This document shows, one piece after another, positions 48,586-59,660 of a stretch of 60,000 nt of DNA (position 1 is its first letter; every line of letters begins with the position of its first letter). This DNA comes from Gracilaria domingensis (Eukaryota > Rhodophyta > Florideophyceae > Gracilariales > Gracilariaceae), in the NCBI GenBank assembly GCA_022539475.1, contig VCMS01000327.1:1-60000 (forward strand), read 5' to 3'. The notes under the pieces were generated by a model. It did not search any database and was not told where the DNA came from. It worked only from the letters and a program-made list of their open reading frames with translations. Made by a program: the position numbers and the translations under genes.

Positions 48586-50631
48586 TTACTCGGATTCCTG
48601 CTGGTCTCCAGCGTTCGCAAGCTGCGCAATTAGCGCGTCGCGCATCTGCGAGACGTCGCCAGATGTCGAGTCGGAGATACCAGCCTCGCTGAGGAATTGA
48701 GCTATCACGGCAGCCCGTGCTTCGTCGGTAAGTCCCGCGTTCGCGGCTTCGTTCGGCGTAGCCGACGCCGCCATCGCAGGCGAAGCAACATTCTCCGCTG
48801 GAGTCGGAACCGCCACAGGCGTAGGAACAGGAGCCACTACGGGCCCAGGAGCCGCTAGAGGCGCAGAGGGAACATTCACCGGAGTCGAGAAGATCGCGTC
48901 GACACCCGCTTGGGGACCTGGCACTGCTGAAGCAGGTACTGCCCCCTCCACCGGAGCTGCTGCGAAGTTGTCATCGCCATAGTCGTCACCGTCATCGGGA
49001 GCGTCATCAACCATGATGTTTTGATCCCCGACAGGGTGAAAGAACTCATCAGTCATGATGAAACCCGTTGGGTGCCCCGGAGGGATGACTCGCTCGGCAT
49101 TCCGAAGAAGTTCCGCCTCGGCGTTGGTAATCGGCACCCGTGTCCAGGGGTCGTAGTAGATGTAATCACCCGACAGTGGGGACCTGCGACCCGGAGACCG
49201 GTCAATGGCAAGATCGCCTTCGTCGCGCGCGCTCTGCGAACGAGGAACCTGGTTCCAGTCGACTCCATCAATCACTCGCAAGAGGCACATGACTTCCGAG
49301 AAGTTTCCATTACCGCCAAGCGGGATAGTGAGATCCAAGGCTCGGATGAGTTGCCGCAAGCGCGGGGGAATGAACCACAGTCGATACTGGTCATATACCT
49401 CGTTGAGGAGATACACCGCTGTTCGCGCCTCCCACTCCGTGAGGACAACGCTCCACCATCCCGTAAACGGGTTTGTCACGAGCCTACTACCCACATACGT
49501 GAGACAGGGGGGGAGTTCCACGTAACAACCACGGCAGACCTCCACGGACGCCCACACAAAGGGGAGAGGAACATATCTCCCACGCATGTGGCGCGGACGA
49601 ATCCGGTTTGACTCCGTGTTTTGATACGGGATAAGGTAACCCCATCGGGAGCGGGCACGTCGTTCGGGACGGATCATTGTTTGAAGGTAGTTGGACCGCG
49701 GTACGCGTGGGAGATATCGAAATTCTGCACGCAGAAGCGGACGGGTCCAGCACAGGAGATCCTGGTGAACGGGGACGTTCTGGTAACGCTCCACCACACC
49801 GGCGAGCCGGGCAAGATTCTCTCCATATTGGATTTCGCCGAGTGTTCGGAAGAAGGCCACGTCGAAACGGAAGTTCGCCGGAATCGGGCGCTCTGAGTAC
49901 GTGCGAAACATGCGCATGTGCGCTACGCGAACCATGGCCGCTCGGGCGGAGTTGTGCGACTGACCACGATGGTGGACGAGCGCGTTGGTAGGCACGGTAA
50001 TCCGGTAATGCCAGTCGAACGTCACCGTCATCCAGACGTGCACGCCTCCTGGGAGGTGACCACTGCCATCGGCATACGCCTCGACGAGGGAACGATTGGT
50101 CACGCCTTGCGGATGAAACCACGGAGCCCGTAAGAACGGTGTGGGATTGCTGCGAGGGTCGACGTTGTCGAGTTCGTCATACGACGCCCACGCGCCCGCA
50201 TACGGGTTGACTACCGGTTGGACCGGAACAGCAGGAGCGATCCAGTTCCACTGCGGTACAGACGCCGGGGGCGGAAGTTGACCACCCGTCTGGGGAAGAG
50301 GAGCCGTGTGAAATCCCGGATTGATCGGTTGCGGAAACGGAATGCCAGCGGAAGACGGCTGTGAGAGAGGCACTCCAGAGGAGGAAGGGTGTGAAGGCCC
50401 AGCGAAACCACCAACGTATTGGTTCTGAGACCCGCCAGGCGGTTGGTTGCTACCCTGATCCGGGTTCGGCATCGCGGGAAGCGCGCGAGGAAGAGACGAA
50501 AGCGCTGGAAGCGAGAGAGAAGGGAGAGCGCGCCGAGGTATCGGAGGAGACACTACCGCAGTACGCGTGGAGAGGGGTGGACCGGAGTCGCCGTTAGAAG
50601 AGACCGGGGAGGCTGGATTGGAGACCGTCAT
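48586..50631 (-). CDS. Antisense-ORF protein of element C (681 aa, unknown function)
   Basis: An uninterrupted minus-strand gene between pol and the 3' LTR. The frame is open to 50694, where only a GTG stands; the first ATG is 50631 (MTVSNPASPVSSNGD). There is a Pro/Ser/Gln-rich N-terminus of about 170 residues. An aromatic- and Arg-rich core of about 330 residues follows (roughly 49,150-50,130), with WKHYRITVP-like strand blocks, EVCRGCYVELPPCLTYVGSR and WWSVVLTEWEARTAVYLL. The tail is Ala/Pro/Val-rich and acidic. It shares the core order with the element A protein (EVC, P-P-x-L-x-Y-x-GS, WSV, EW) but lacks the RGG box. The ATG is only 80 bp from the 3' LTR, so transcription probably starts in the LTR. 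I recognise no known fold. Confidence 0.82.
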   Translation of the reverse strand: MTVSNPASPVSSNGDSGPPLSTRTAVVSPPIPRRALPSLSLPALSSLPRALPAMPNPDQGSNQPPGGSQNQYVGGFAGPSHPSSSGVPLSQPSSAGIPFPQPINPGFHTAPLPQTGGQLPPPASVPQWNWIAPAVPVQPVVNPYAGAWASYDELDNVDPRSNPTPFLRAPWFHPQGVTNRSLVEAYADGSGHLPGGVHVWMTVTFDWHYRITVPTNALVHHRGQSHNSARAAMVRVAHMRMFRTYSERPIPANFRFDVAFFRTLGEIQYGENLARLAGVVERYQNVPVHQDLLCWTRPLLRAEFRYLPRVPRSNYLQTMIRPERRARSRWGYLIPYQNTESNRIRPRHMRGRYVPLPFVWASVEVCRGCYVELPPCLTYVGSRLVTNPFTGWWSVVLTEWEARTAVYLLNEVYDQYRLWFIPPRLRQLIRALDLTIPLGGNGNFSEVMCLLRVIDGVDWNQVPRSQSARDEGDLAIDRSPGRRSPLSGDYIYYDPWTRVPITNAEAELLRNAERVIPPGHPTGFIMTDEFFHPVGDQNIMVDDAPDDGDDYGDDNFAAAPVEGAVPASAVPGPQAGVDAIFSTPVNVPSAPLAAPGPVVAPVPTPVAVPTPAENVASPAMAASATPNEAANAGLTDEARAAVIAQFLSEAGISDSTSGDVSQMRDALIAQLANAGDQQESE

Positions 50632-50697
50632 GCCGACGTGCTTAAATACACTCCAGAGGAGGAAAGCGAAACCGCTCGCGTGGTCGTCTCGCACCCT

Positions 50698-50710
50698 AAG
50701 GAGGGGGAAA
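50698..50710 (+). other. 3' polypurine tract of element C
   Basis: AAGGAGGGGGAAA, directly abutting the LTR start TGTAG at 50711. The wider CACCCTAAGGAGGGGG also occurs inside pol (43484) and nearly so at 46657. Confidence 0.88.
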
Positions 50711-51526
50711 TGTAGTGGAACGCGATTGCGGGACTCCTTCGCTGATGCGATTCATAACATGCACGGCGATGCCGGGAGGTGGTGGCACACAGTATGAGTA
50801 ACTGGTGAGATCAGCCCATTCTTGGGTATACTTAATATTAGAATTAGTGTTATGAGGCGCACGGCTTAGCCGGTGGGTCACACACGTGTGGGAAGTTTGC
50901 ACCCATTAGTTGGGGTATTTTAGATGTTTATTCTAGATATTTTCGCTACACCGCTTGACAGTGGGTTGGCACTCTACACTACTTAGTAGGTTGAGCTGCA
51001 CCCATTGTCGGGGAAGTAAACGAACCAACCGAGTGTTCGGCTCTGATGTTTCACCCTTGGTGACCGATATCCTCCTCCCGGAGAGTCGGCACCTTGTGCA
51101 GGGCTCATCATCCGCCTCGCGGCATCATTAACACCACTACCGCTTTCGCGTGTTTACTTTGTGTGTGTTTTCTTTATTTCTGTCCCTGTTATACAGGTAG
51201 CACTACTTGGTGTACCGGTGCATACCGTTCGTGGCTCGACACACTCGCGTGGGCTATTACCGCTCTCGCGTGTCATCGCCACACTCGTGGGTACCGCGTG
51301 CTACGCACGTGACGCTACTGCCGACTTGTGTCGTGTGTTCTCTACCGCTGGACGCTTCTTCTTCGCCGCTTCGCTCCCTCCATTACTTGGGAAGGGTCGA
51401 CCCCGGTCTTACACCCGGCATTGCCGTGTCGTACCTGTGGGAGCGCTCTACTGCTGTGCTCGCCTCTTGAGAGAGGGTCTGAACCGCCTTTGCGTGTCTT
51501 TCCCCATCGCTGGGTTTTGCACAACA
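50711..51526 (+). repeat. Right LTR of element C
   Basis: 816 bp, ends CACAACA, followed by the CCACT duplication. Near-identical to 39165-39980. Confidence 0.95.
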
Positions 51527-51950
51527 CCACTTTCGCCTTCGGCGGTGCACAACTCCTTATCGGAGAGACTCCCCGTTGTAACGGTGCGGCTATCCACCCT
51601 GTAACCCTGCAGAACCTAACTTTGGGAGTGCTTCACCTCTGTTGTTTGTGTTCGACTTTGTATAGGGGACACCCCGGCGATACGCCGCACCTCTCTTACT
51701 TCTCTCTCTCTTCTCTCTCTCTTTCCCTTTCCCCACTCTGTGGTCTCGTCCTTCTTTCGAGGCTGCTACACTCGAGCGTGAGTCACCCTTCCCAACTCAA
51801 CTCTCAACGCCTCGTCTTGACGGTTTGGCCATGGTCTTACACCCGGCTAGTTGTGCCATTCCAGAGAGGCTCTGTTCACTGGGTTGCCCTCAATAGAAGA
51901 AGATTCCGAACATCTTCGTGGTGTTTCCTGCTTGCAGGCATTGCACTACA
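51527..51950 (+). repeat. 5' LTR of element D, right piece (with element C target duplication)
   Basis: CCACT (51527-51531) is the duplicated target. From 51532 the D LTR resumes and ends CACTACA, complementary to its TGTAGTG start at 38842. It contains a TC-rich run near 51,694-51,730, as is common before transcription starts. Confidence 0.85.
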
Positions 51951-51953
51951 AAA

Positions 51954-51971
51954 TGGTTTCCCGACTTAGAA
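51954..51971 (+). other. Primer-binding site of element D (tRNA-Tyr type)
   Basis: TGGTTTCCCGACTTAGAA, three bases after the LTR. One base differs from element C, and the change still allows a G-U pair. Confidence 0.82.
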
Positions 51972-52058
51972 GACAGGAAGTTTGACGCACTTTTGTGTAC
52001 CCTCTTTGAGGTTCGTTTTCTTCTGGAAGTCTCCGTGTAACGGTTGGATTTGATACCG

Positions 52059-54260
52059 ATGTCTCGGAAGCCCTCCGATGCAGAGCCTGCGATCACCCGC
52101 AGTCGTTCCATCAACGGTGGTAATCTGACGGATGGTCGGCCTCTTTCGAGTATACCAGTTCGCCCTGGATCGACCCTGGGTAACAGGCCGTTTTCGCGGA
52201 CGTCTATCCCACCGGCGCGCCGGACACTTCCTTGTTTCCCCGTTAATCCCTCCCACTGAAGGGATTGCTCCGGCATCCGCCGTCGCCGAAGCGGCTCCTG
52301 CCGGGCAGGTCAAGGCTACCGCAGAGGCGCCTCACTCCCGTCGGGAGAAGTTTGACAACCCTCTGGGTACAACCCTGGAAGAGCAGGTTCGCATGTTGCG
52401 AGCTGCTCACAATTCCCTTATGGGAGCCCATGATTCCCTCGCGGGGAAAGTCCGGACGCTTCGGGAGGAAGTTCGCACATTCCCTGTGAAGGATGTCGCA
52501 GAGGATCTCAGTATCCTACGGTCCGATGTCAACTCCGTGCTGGAATGCATTGGAGGACCCGCTGCCTTCGTGGAAGGAATTGAGACCCAATTCGATCGGA
52601 TTCGAAGCCGTCTGGAAACGTTGGAGAAGACCGCTATCGCGGAACTCGCCACTCCGGCGGAGCCGGTTGAAGTGTCGCATCGCGACAAGAACACCGGTCG
52701 GAACAAATCTCGCCGCATGCGGAAGTTCAAGGAGCACAATCAGTACTCCGACTCGGACTCGAGTTCATCAGACGACGCACCGGATGTTCCGGGTAGTTCG
52801 GATTCATCCGATTCCTCATCCGACGATGGTCGTGCAGGGCACTCATCACGCTCTAAGCGGTCATCGGCCACCCAAGGTGTTGTTCGTACCTGGTCGAAGG
52901 GACGGAAACACTCCGGGCTGAAGGAGCTGAAGCAGACGAACCCGATGTATCGGAAGTTACTTTCGTACCAGTACTACCGTTTAGAGGATTCCTCATTGGA
53001 TCGCATACCCCGTGGGACGGGTAAGGTGAAGGACTGCATCCGCCGTATGCAGCTCTCACTGCGTAACCAGACATTTTCTGGAGACGACCCAGTCCTGGTG
53101 CTTGATTTTCTCGCCCGTTTCGTGGCGGAAGACGATGTTCTCGGAATGAACGAAGGCCAGGCCTACATTGCGTTACCGTACTTCTTACGGGGAGTGGCCG
53201 AAGACAAGTTCAACTCTGTAAGAGGCTCATCTCGTGCCTCCGAAGGAGGGGTTACGTGCTGGCCGAAAGCGGTCCAGTACTTGCTGCGCTCGTACGCCAC
53301 CAACGATGCAATCGGCACGGCCATCCTAGCGCTCCGGTACACCCGGCAGAAGTCTGGAGAGACGGAAACCGATTATTCGGTACCCCTGAACAAGGCTTTC
53401 CACCGTTGTGGTAATGTCTACCTCGCAGGGGAACGTTGTACGATGTTTGTCGACGGCCTCGACCCGGCCATCAAGACCTTGGTCGCCCGCTACCGCGAGG
53501 ATAAGCGGAAGATTACCTACCTCGAGCTAGTCCAGTACGCTCGAGCGGAAGGTGATGCACTCCGTGCACGAGGTCCTGTTCCCAGGTCGAAGTCCGCCAA
53601 GGCCTTGATGATGGAGACTAGATCCCCATCTTTGTCGCTGCTAGCGAGCGAGGCCCCCCCAAAGGAGTATGACAACGTCCAGTTGGCCCAGGAAATCTGA
53701 GTTCCATTCCAACTACGGAACTCTCGTCGACGACGGATGCTTCTTTCAATACCGCTCGGGACGGTACGCTGCTTTACGCAGATTCCAACCGTGTGAACGA
53801 GCCAAGGATTCCGTATGCGAACGGAGCAACCCGTTTCCAACGGCTTGGATGGAAGGACACCCGCCCTAGAGTAGGGTTCACCGATTCTCGGAATGGTACC
53901 CCGCGTTCAAGAATGGCGACGCCGATCTGTCACCTTTGCTATACGCATGGTCACATCTCGCCGCAGTGCCTCCTCTCGATGAGAGATATGCCCATGGTCA
54001 CGGTGAACTATGACGCTTTGACTAAAGAGGAGAAGAAAACCGTCCCTATGACGTCGTACTTGCGTGCGAAGACGGATTTCTATCACGCCGTTGCAGCACC
54101 GCCGCCGCAGCGGAATGTCCAAGCACCACCTGTGCATCCAAAACCTCGGCCTGTTGCCGAACCCCATACCGCTAACGCGGGACCCGGCGGCCAGCGAGCC
54201 GAAGCACTCGTTGCCGAGGAACCTGACCAGCCGCCGCAGGCGGAAGTTCAAGGAAACTGA
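52059..54260 (+). pseudogene. gag: Element D gag with two frame breaks
   Basis: ATG 52059 (MSRKPSDAEPAITRSRS). The first frame ends at 52257. The main capsid frame runs to 53700, with a coiled coil (LEEQVRMLRAAHNSLMG), a Ser/Asp region, KHSGLKELKQTNPMYRKLL, GGVTCWPKAVQYLLRSYAT and CGNVYLAGERCTMFVDGLDP. At about 53,695 the frame shifts again (QLAQEI stop, continuing LSSIPTTELSSTTDASF in the other frame). It ends with a zinc knuckle CHLCYTHGHISPQC and TGA 54258. A hairpin-bearing frameshift site follows (AGGAAAC at 54251-54257; GAGG 54263 with CCTC 54291; TCTCCC-TTTC-GGGAGA inside). Clearly homologous to the C and B gags, but no longer functional. Confidence 0.85.
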
Positions 54261-57200
54261 ACGAGGGAGTCTCCCTTTCGGGAGAGTCGTCCTCAGAGTT
54301 GAGGCTGTTGACGCCCGAGGCGTCGTTGCCTCGCTCCCCGGTGAAAGTCCTCTCGAGGAAAGACGCCGTAGACGCGGATTCGGAGCACCTCGGTGTTCTG
54401 CGTCGACCGTGGATACGGGTAAGGAATAACCGGATCCCGGACCGAATCATGGTGATGGCCAAGCGAAACTATAAGGTGTACGCTGACCTTGGCCTGAGCC
54501 CCCAGTTTATGGTGCGTTACCTGACTGTACTAGACAAAGATGCAGGTCCGAACTTCATCGTGGAGTCCCTTCTCACACCGCAATTTCGGGAACGTATCCG
54601 CCGCAGCGTGCTTCCTGATGTCGCTGACGCGAATAACAACCCGTTAACAACGCTGGGGACAATCGACTTAGTCGTGCGTTTGGGAACTTTCGTGGTGAAG
54701 GTTGACTTCATCGTTTGTCAGTCATTGGCTGCCCCAGTCATTTTGGGTTGCGATTACTGCGACAGGTTTGTCGATGCAATCAGGCCCCGCCTCAAACGTG
54801 TAGAACTCGACGATGATTCATCGGTACCGATCGTCCGTCGTCCGCCGAAGCGGTCATCGCAGAAGCAAGTTCCACTCCCTGCTGCGCAGGCCCCAGCACC
54901 GGCGTCGCGAGAGTCTACGAAGCTCCGCGTCGCCGCGTCAATCCGTATCCCGCCTGAGTCCCAAGTCATGGTGTCAGTTAATTCCCGTCAACACGGTCTT
55001 CGGGTTATTCAACCGCTTACCTCGTTGTACGAGAAGTCCCAACTCGCCGTCGCGAATGGTATTGTGCACGTCACACCGGATACTCCGTTTCGGATACTCG
55101 TTGCCAATCTTGGCAGCACCCCCCAGTATCTGGTGAAGAACCAAGTCATTGGGTCTGTGACACCGCACCCACTCGCGATGCTTCCAACGAAGATGGAGGC
55201 TGCCGATGTTCTCGAACTAGTTAACTCCGAAGAGGACGTCGCCTCATCTAAGGAGGGGGAGGGAGTCGCAATTCCAGCCGGTTTCGCGGGTACCAATACC
55301 GTCGCAACGGAGAAGAAACCGAGTGACTCGGAACCCCACCCTGTGTCAGGGACAGAAGAGCGTAAACCCACGAGCTACGACAAGGTTGACCCCCTGAAGG
55401 CGCTCGAGGAACTTGATCTCGGTCATGTACCAGAGTCCCACCGTGAACGTCTAAGAGACATGTTACGGGAGTTTACTCCAATGTGGGATGGCTCTCTTGG
55501 AGAGATAAATGCAACGGAACACCGTATCGATTTGTTACTGAACACGCGTCCGGTTTCACAACCCCCTTACAGGGCAGGACCGAAAGCTCGGGAAGAGGAA
55601 CAGTTCCAAGTGAACAAGATGCTCCGCGCAGGTGTCATCGAACACGCGCAATCGCCGTGGGCATCTCCAGTGGTACTGGCTCTCAAGGCCGACAGAACCT
55701 GGAGGTTCTGTGTCGACTATCGCCGGCTCAACGCCGTGACGGTAAGAGACGCTTACCCAATCCCTCGTATGGACGCGTGTATCGATTCGCTCGGTGACGC
55801 TACCGTGTTCACGGCATTGGATGCCAATTGGGGATACTGGCTAGTCCCCGTCAGGGAGGAAGACCCCGATAAGACTGCGTTCGTGTGCCACTCGGGCTCC
55901 TACCGCTTCAAGCGGATGCCTTTCGGCCTAATCAACGCGCCCGCTACGTTCCAGCGTGCCATCGACATCTTGTTGAGCCGCTTCAAGGGGCGGACCTGTC
56001 TCGTCTACCTTGACGATATGATTGTGTTTCCCAGTAATTTGGACGATCATCTCACCCATGTCAGGGACGTGATGACCACTCCGCGTGATGCAGGAATAAC
56101 CTTCAAGCTGAGGAAGTGTGAATTGTTCACCGACACCGTCAAGTACCTTGGACACATTATCCGTCCAGGACGGCTGACGATCGAGGACGCCGGCGTCAAG
56201 TCACTCGCCAAGGCGAAGGAACCGCGAACTCAAACGGAATTACGCTCCTTCCTAGGGCTGGTCAACGTCTACACACGGTTTGTACCGAACTTTTCGGACA
56301 TTGCGGCTCCCTCAACGCTCTCCTGCGAAAAAGTCAGCCACCAAAACTGGACCCCTTCACGCCCGCACAAGCGAAAGCGTTCATCTCCTTAAAGGAGGCT
56401 GTTACATCAGCACCGATCCTATCTCTACCAAAACCGGGATTGCCGTTCTTCGTGTACACGGACTCGAGCGACTACCAAGTAGGCTGCGCGCTGTTCCAAA
56501 CCACTCCCGAGGGAGAACGAAAACCCATAGGGTACTGATCACGTTCGCTTAACGTTCATGAACGGAACTACTCCGTTTCGGAGAAAAAGTGCCTTGCAGT
56601 CGTATGGGCATTATCCACCCTCCGTCCCTACCTGCTAGGTGTGCACTTCACCGTGTACACGGATCATTCCTCGTTGAGGTGGTTGATGAATATCTCTGAC
56701 CCATCAGGTCGCCTTATGCGGTGGACGCTCCGCCTAGCGGAATTCGACTTCGACGCCGTATACAAAAAGGGAACCCTGAACACCCAGGAGGACGCGCTGT
56801 CGCGCTTACCCACGAATGGGGAAACTCTGGTCGTCGAGGACGATGATATTCCTTGCTTCGTCATGGACGGTGATGAGCCGGAACCCCCGGGGTGCCGGCT
56901 TGACGACTGGCCAGATAACTGGACGATATGGACGCTGAGTTCGATGAACTGCTTGTTGCAGGCAAAGCCGAGGCTGTAAAGCCCCTACCGGGAAATTTTG
57001 TACCGGTATCATCGGAAGAAATGATCCGAGAGCAACATTGAAACCCGTTCTGCATCACGATCCGTGCCCGACTTAACGGTGGAGCCACCCTCCCATTCGA
57101 GGTCAACGACATCAGCTACCTCGTAAGGACTGTCGAGTCACACCCACAAGTTGTGGTACCACACTCGTTGCAGACGAGGATCCTACACCTTTCGCATTAC

Positions 57201-59660
57201 GCAAAGTTAGGTGGCCACGCAGGTGGAAGAAAGTTGTACCTCAACTTGACGAGAGACTTCTACTGGCCCGCCATGGCGATGGATTGTTACGCTACGGTAC
57301 GCTTCTATGCCGATTGCGCGCGAAATCGCGTGAAACTCCGGAAGAACTCCAAGAAAGTGAAACTATTCCCGGCCAGGTTGCCGCTTGAATTTGTGGCAAT
57401 CGATCTTCTCGGACCATTGCTTACCACTCGGAGAGGCAATAAGTTCCTTCTCGTTATCACGGATCGGTTCTCGAAACTGGTTCGGACAGTACCTCTAAAG
57501 AGAATCACCGCGTTCACAGTCGCGCAGGCGTTCGCCACGCACTGGATCTTCGTGTACGGTCCTCCTGTGAAGCTATTATCCGATAACGGAAAGCAATTCG
57601 CATCCCGGTTCTTCCAGGATGTATGTCGCATCATGGACGTGAAAACCCTCTTCACGACCACTTACCACCCCCAATGTAATGGGCAAGTTGAACGGTACAA
57701 CCGTACGATGCTGGCATCCTCCGTTCTTACGTTGCTGACCACCCAAAAACATGGGACTTATACACCGACGCGTTAACCTTCGCGTATAACACGCAGGTAC
57801 ACAGGACGACTGGTGTTTCCCGTTCGAACTGGTTTTGTCAAGACACCCCCGCCATTGGCGTTAGAATCACAAGCTACCTTGGGCAGTTTCCCATCTGTGG
57901 GTGATTATCGCCAACAATGGAAAGCCTCGCTAACAAAGTTAGTACTGGCTGCCGGAAATCAATGGCGAAAGCCCAAGCCGCGTACAAGCGTGATTTTGAT
58001 GCTCGCCTGCGACGAAGAACACCTTACTCACTCACGGTGGGCAATCATGTCTTCGTACGGAAGGAACACTACAACCCTGAAAGGGCAAACGTCATAAGCT
58101 CTCGCCTGTGGCGGATGGAACGTATAAGGTAATCTTGGTTGCACCGGAAACTGTTGTGGTCGAGATCGCTGACGCGCATGAGCGGATTTCCCGCGACCGC
58201 GTGGTAATGGCCCTCCACCCTCGTCTAAGGTACCCATCTGGTACAGAGCCAGTGTCTACGGAGTCAACAATGCTGGTAACACCGGAAACAAAAGTGGTGA
58301 AAGACCCCGTCCTGCCCACCCCCATCGAGGTCTCACAGACCTCCCGATAGAGTCGGCCCCCCGACTGTGTCGGAAAATGACCGCCATCATGGCACCCTCG
58401 TTTCTGTCCCATCGCTGGGTTTACCTACCCGCGATGCAGGACATTCTGTTACTCCCCACGGCGCTCCATCTAAGAAGGGGAGGAGGTTATCAGCTCTGCT
58501 GAGAGTTCTTTGCCGACGTCGCTTCGTGAGGACAACGTGAAGCACGGACTGTACGGTGCTCTCCGGATGTTCCAGTACGCCAGCGGGCATCGCGTGCGCA
58601 ACGCACGCTCCGCTCGCCGCACACACAGCCCCGTTGCCGGGAAGTCTACACCGTCGCCGGGTAAGGACACGCACGCAGAAGCGGATTCGGTTAAGTTAAC
58701 AGAGCCTCGTGGCCTACTAGCCGCTGGGTGAAGCGAAGTCGAATGACGTCCCGGCCACCAAGCCGACGTCGTCGGACGACAGCGCCTACTGGGGAAAGGC
58801 GCAGCGAACATCGCGAAACCCACGCGCAACGCGATGCAGAAACAACCAGGAGGTCTGGAAATCGTGGGAGCAGGCAGGAGCCTGATGGAGAGAGTCCCGA
58901 GTGACTCGGTGGAAACCGGCACGTTACGATCGAGACATGACGGCAGACCTGCCGAAGAGTCACGTCAGATGCGACGGATACACACCAAATACTGGCATGA
59001 CAATTTTCGGCGCAAGTGCAGCGCACGCGAAGATCGCGCAGATCGAAAGCCGCGGCAGGCATGCCGCTCGAACCCCAGGTAACCCGGACGGTAACCGTTC
59101 AGAAACTGAAATATCGAGCCAAAGAAGACTCAATGGGCCAAACGCGCAGCCGCTTGGAGACACTGTAACAGAAGGCGGTTCTCCCGGAAGGAGCTGACAG
59201 CCAACCGTTCCTACAATCCCACGTCACGCACGCGTTGTAAATGCCAACCCGCAAGGTGGCAGCCTCCGCCGCAAGACAGGACAAGGCCGGAAGCATGCCG
59301 CTCACCCCAACACGGCCGAAGCGGAAGGACCACCCAACAATGGCCAGTACGCACACGGATATCACCAATCGCTCCTCCACGCAGGGAACTAGGCCACGCT
59401 GTAGCCCAGGCGCACGCTGTTACCCCCGGTACGCGGAACCACGCCCCCGCACAAGGTTGTCAGCCGATGAAGAGTAACACCTAACCACAGGCAAGCCGGC
59501 AGGGTTACTTTCAAAGAGTACATCGTCGAACCGAATTAATTCGGCACTCTGGACCAGAAGGGTATATTTGCAAAAATACCAACGTCCGTTGGTCACGGCG
59601 CTATCGTGCCGATCGTGAGATACCCTGACGCAACCAATCGAGACACGTAACGTGCTCGAG
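54257..59660 (+). pseudogene. pol: Element D pol, decayed
   Basis: In the -1 frame to gag. The protease motif reads VLDKDAGPNFI: the catalytic D-T-G has become D-K-D. RT is recognisable (FCVDYRRLNAVTV, MPFGLINAPATFQ, YLDD near 56,010). The frame breaks near 56,310. RNase H (YTDSSDYQVGC, EKKCLAVVW, YTDHSSLRW) carries an in-frame TGA at 56536, another stop is at 57039, and the integrase (57153-57776: FVAIDLLGPLL, LSDNGKQF, NGQVERYNRT) is followed by further shifts. At about 58,108 ADGTYKVILV and DAHERISRDRVV resemble the post-integrase segment of C. A chromodomain remnant, KEYIVE, occurs near 59,517. Polypurine-tract-like CATCTAAGGAGGGGGAGGG (55245) and CATCTAAGAAGGGGAGGAGG (58467) sit where C has its internal tracts. 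Confidence 0.85.

Larger units (their letters stand above)
39165..51526 (+). mobile_element. Element C: Ty3/gypsy chromodomain LTR retrotransposon with an antisense ORF
   Basis: Complete 12.4-kb element flanked by CCACT duplications (39160-39164 and 51527-51531). It has two 816-bp LTRs that I find identical apart from one base near their start, so insertion was recent. Order: LTR, primer-binding site (39983), leader, gag (40421-42503), pol (42500-48053, -1 frame), purine-rich tandem repeat, antisense gene (48586-50631), polypurine tract (50698) and LTR. It has one frame break in gag (about 41,700) and one in pol (about 46,290), which are either young mutations or sequence errors. It is inserted in the LTR of its relative, element D. 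Confidence 0.95.

Noticed and set aside
50692..50694. GTG (50694) and, in A, TTG (10679) as starts of the antisense genes
   Set aside because: A eukaryotic nuclear gene is expected to use ATG; the first in-frame ATGs are 50631 and 10628.
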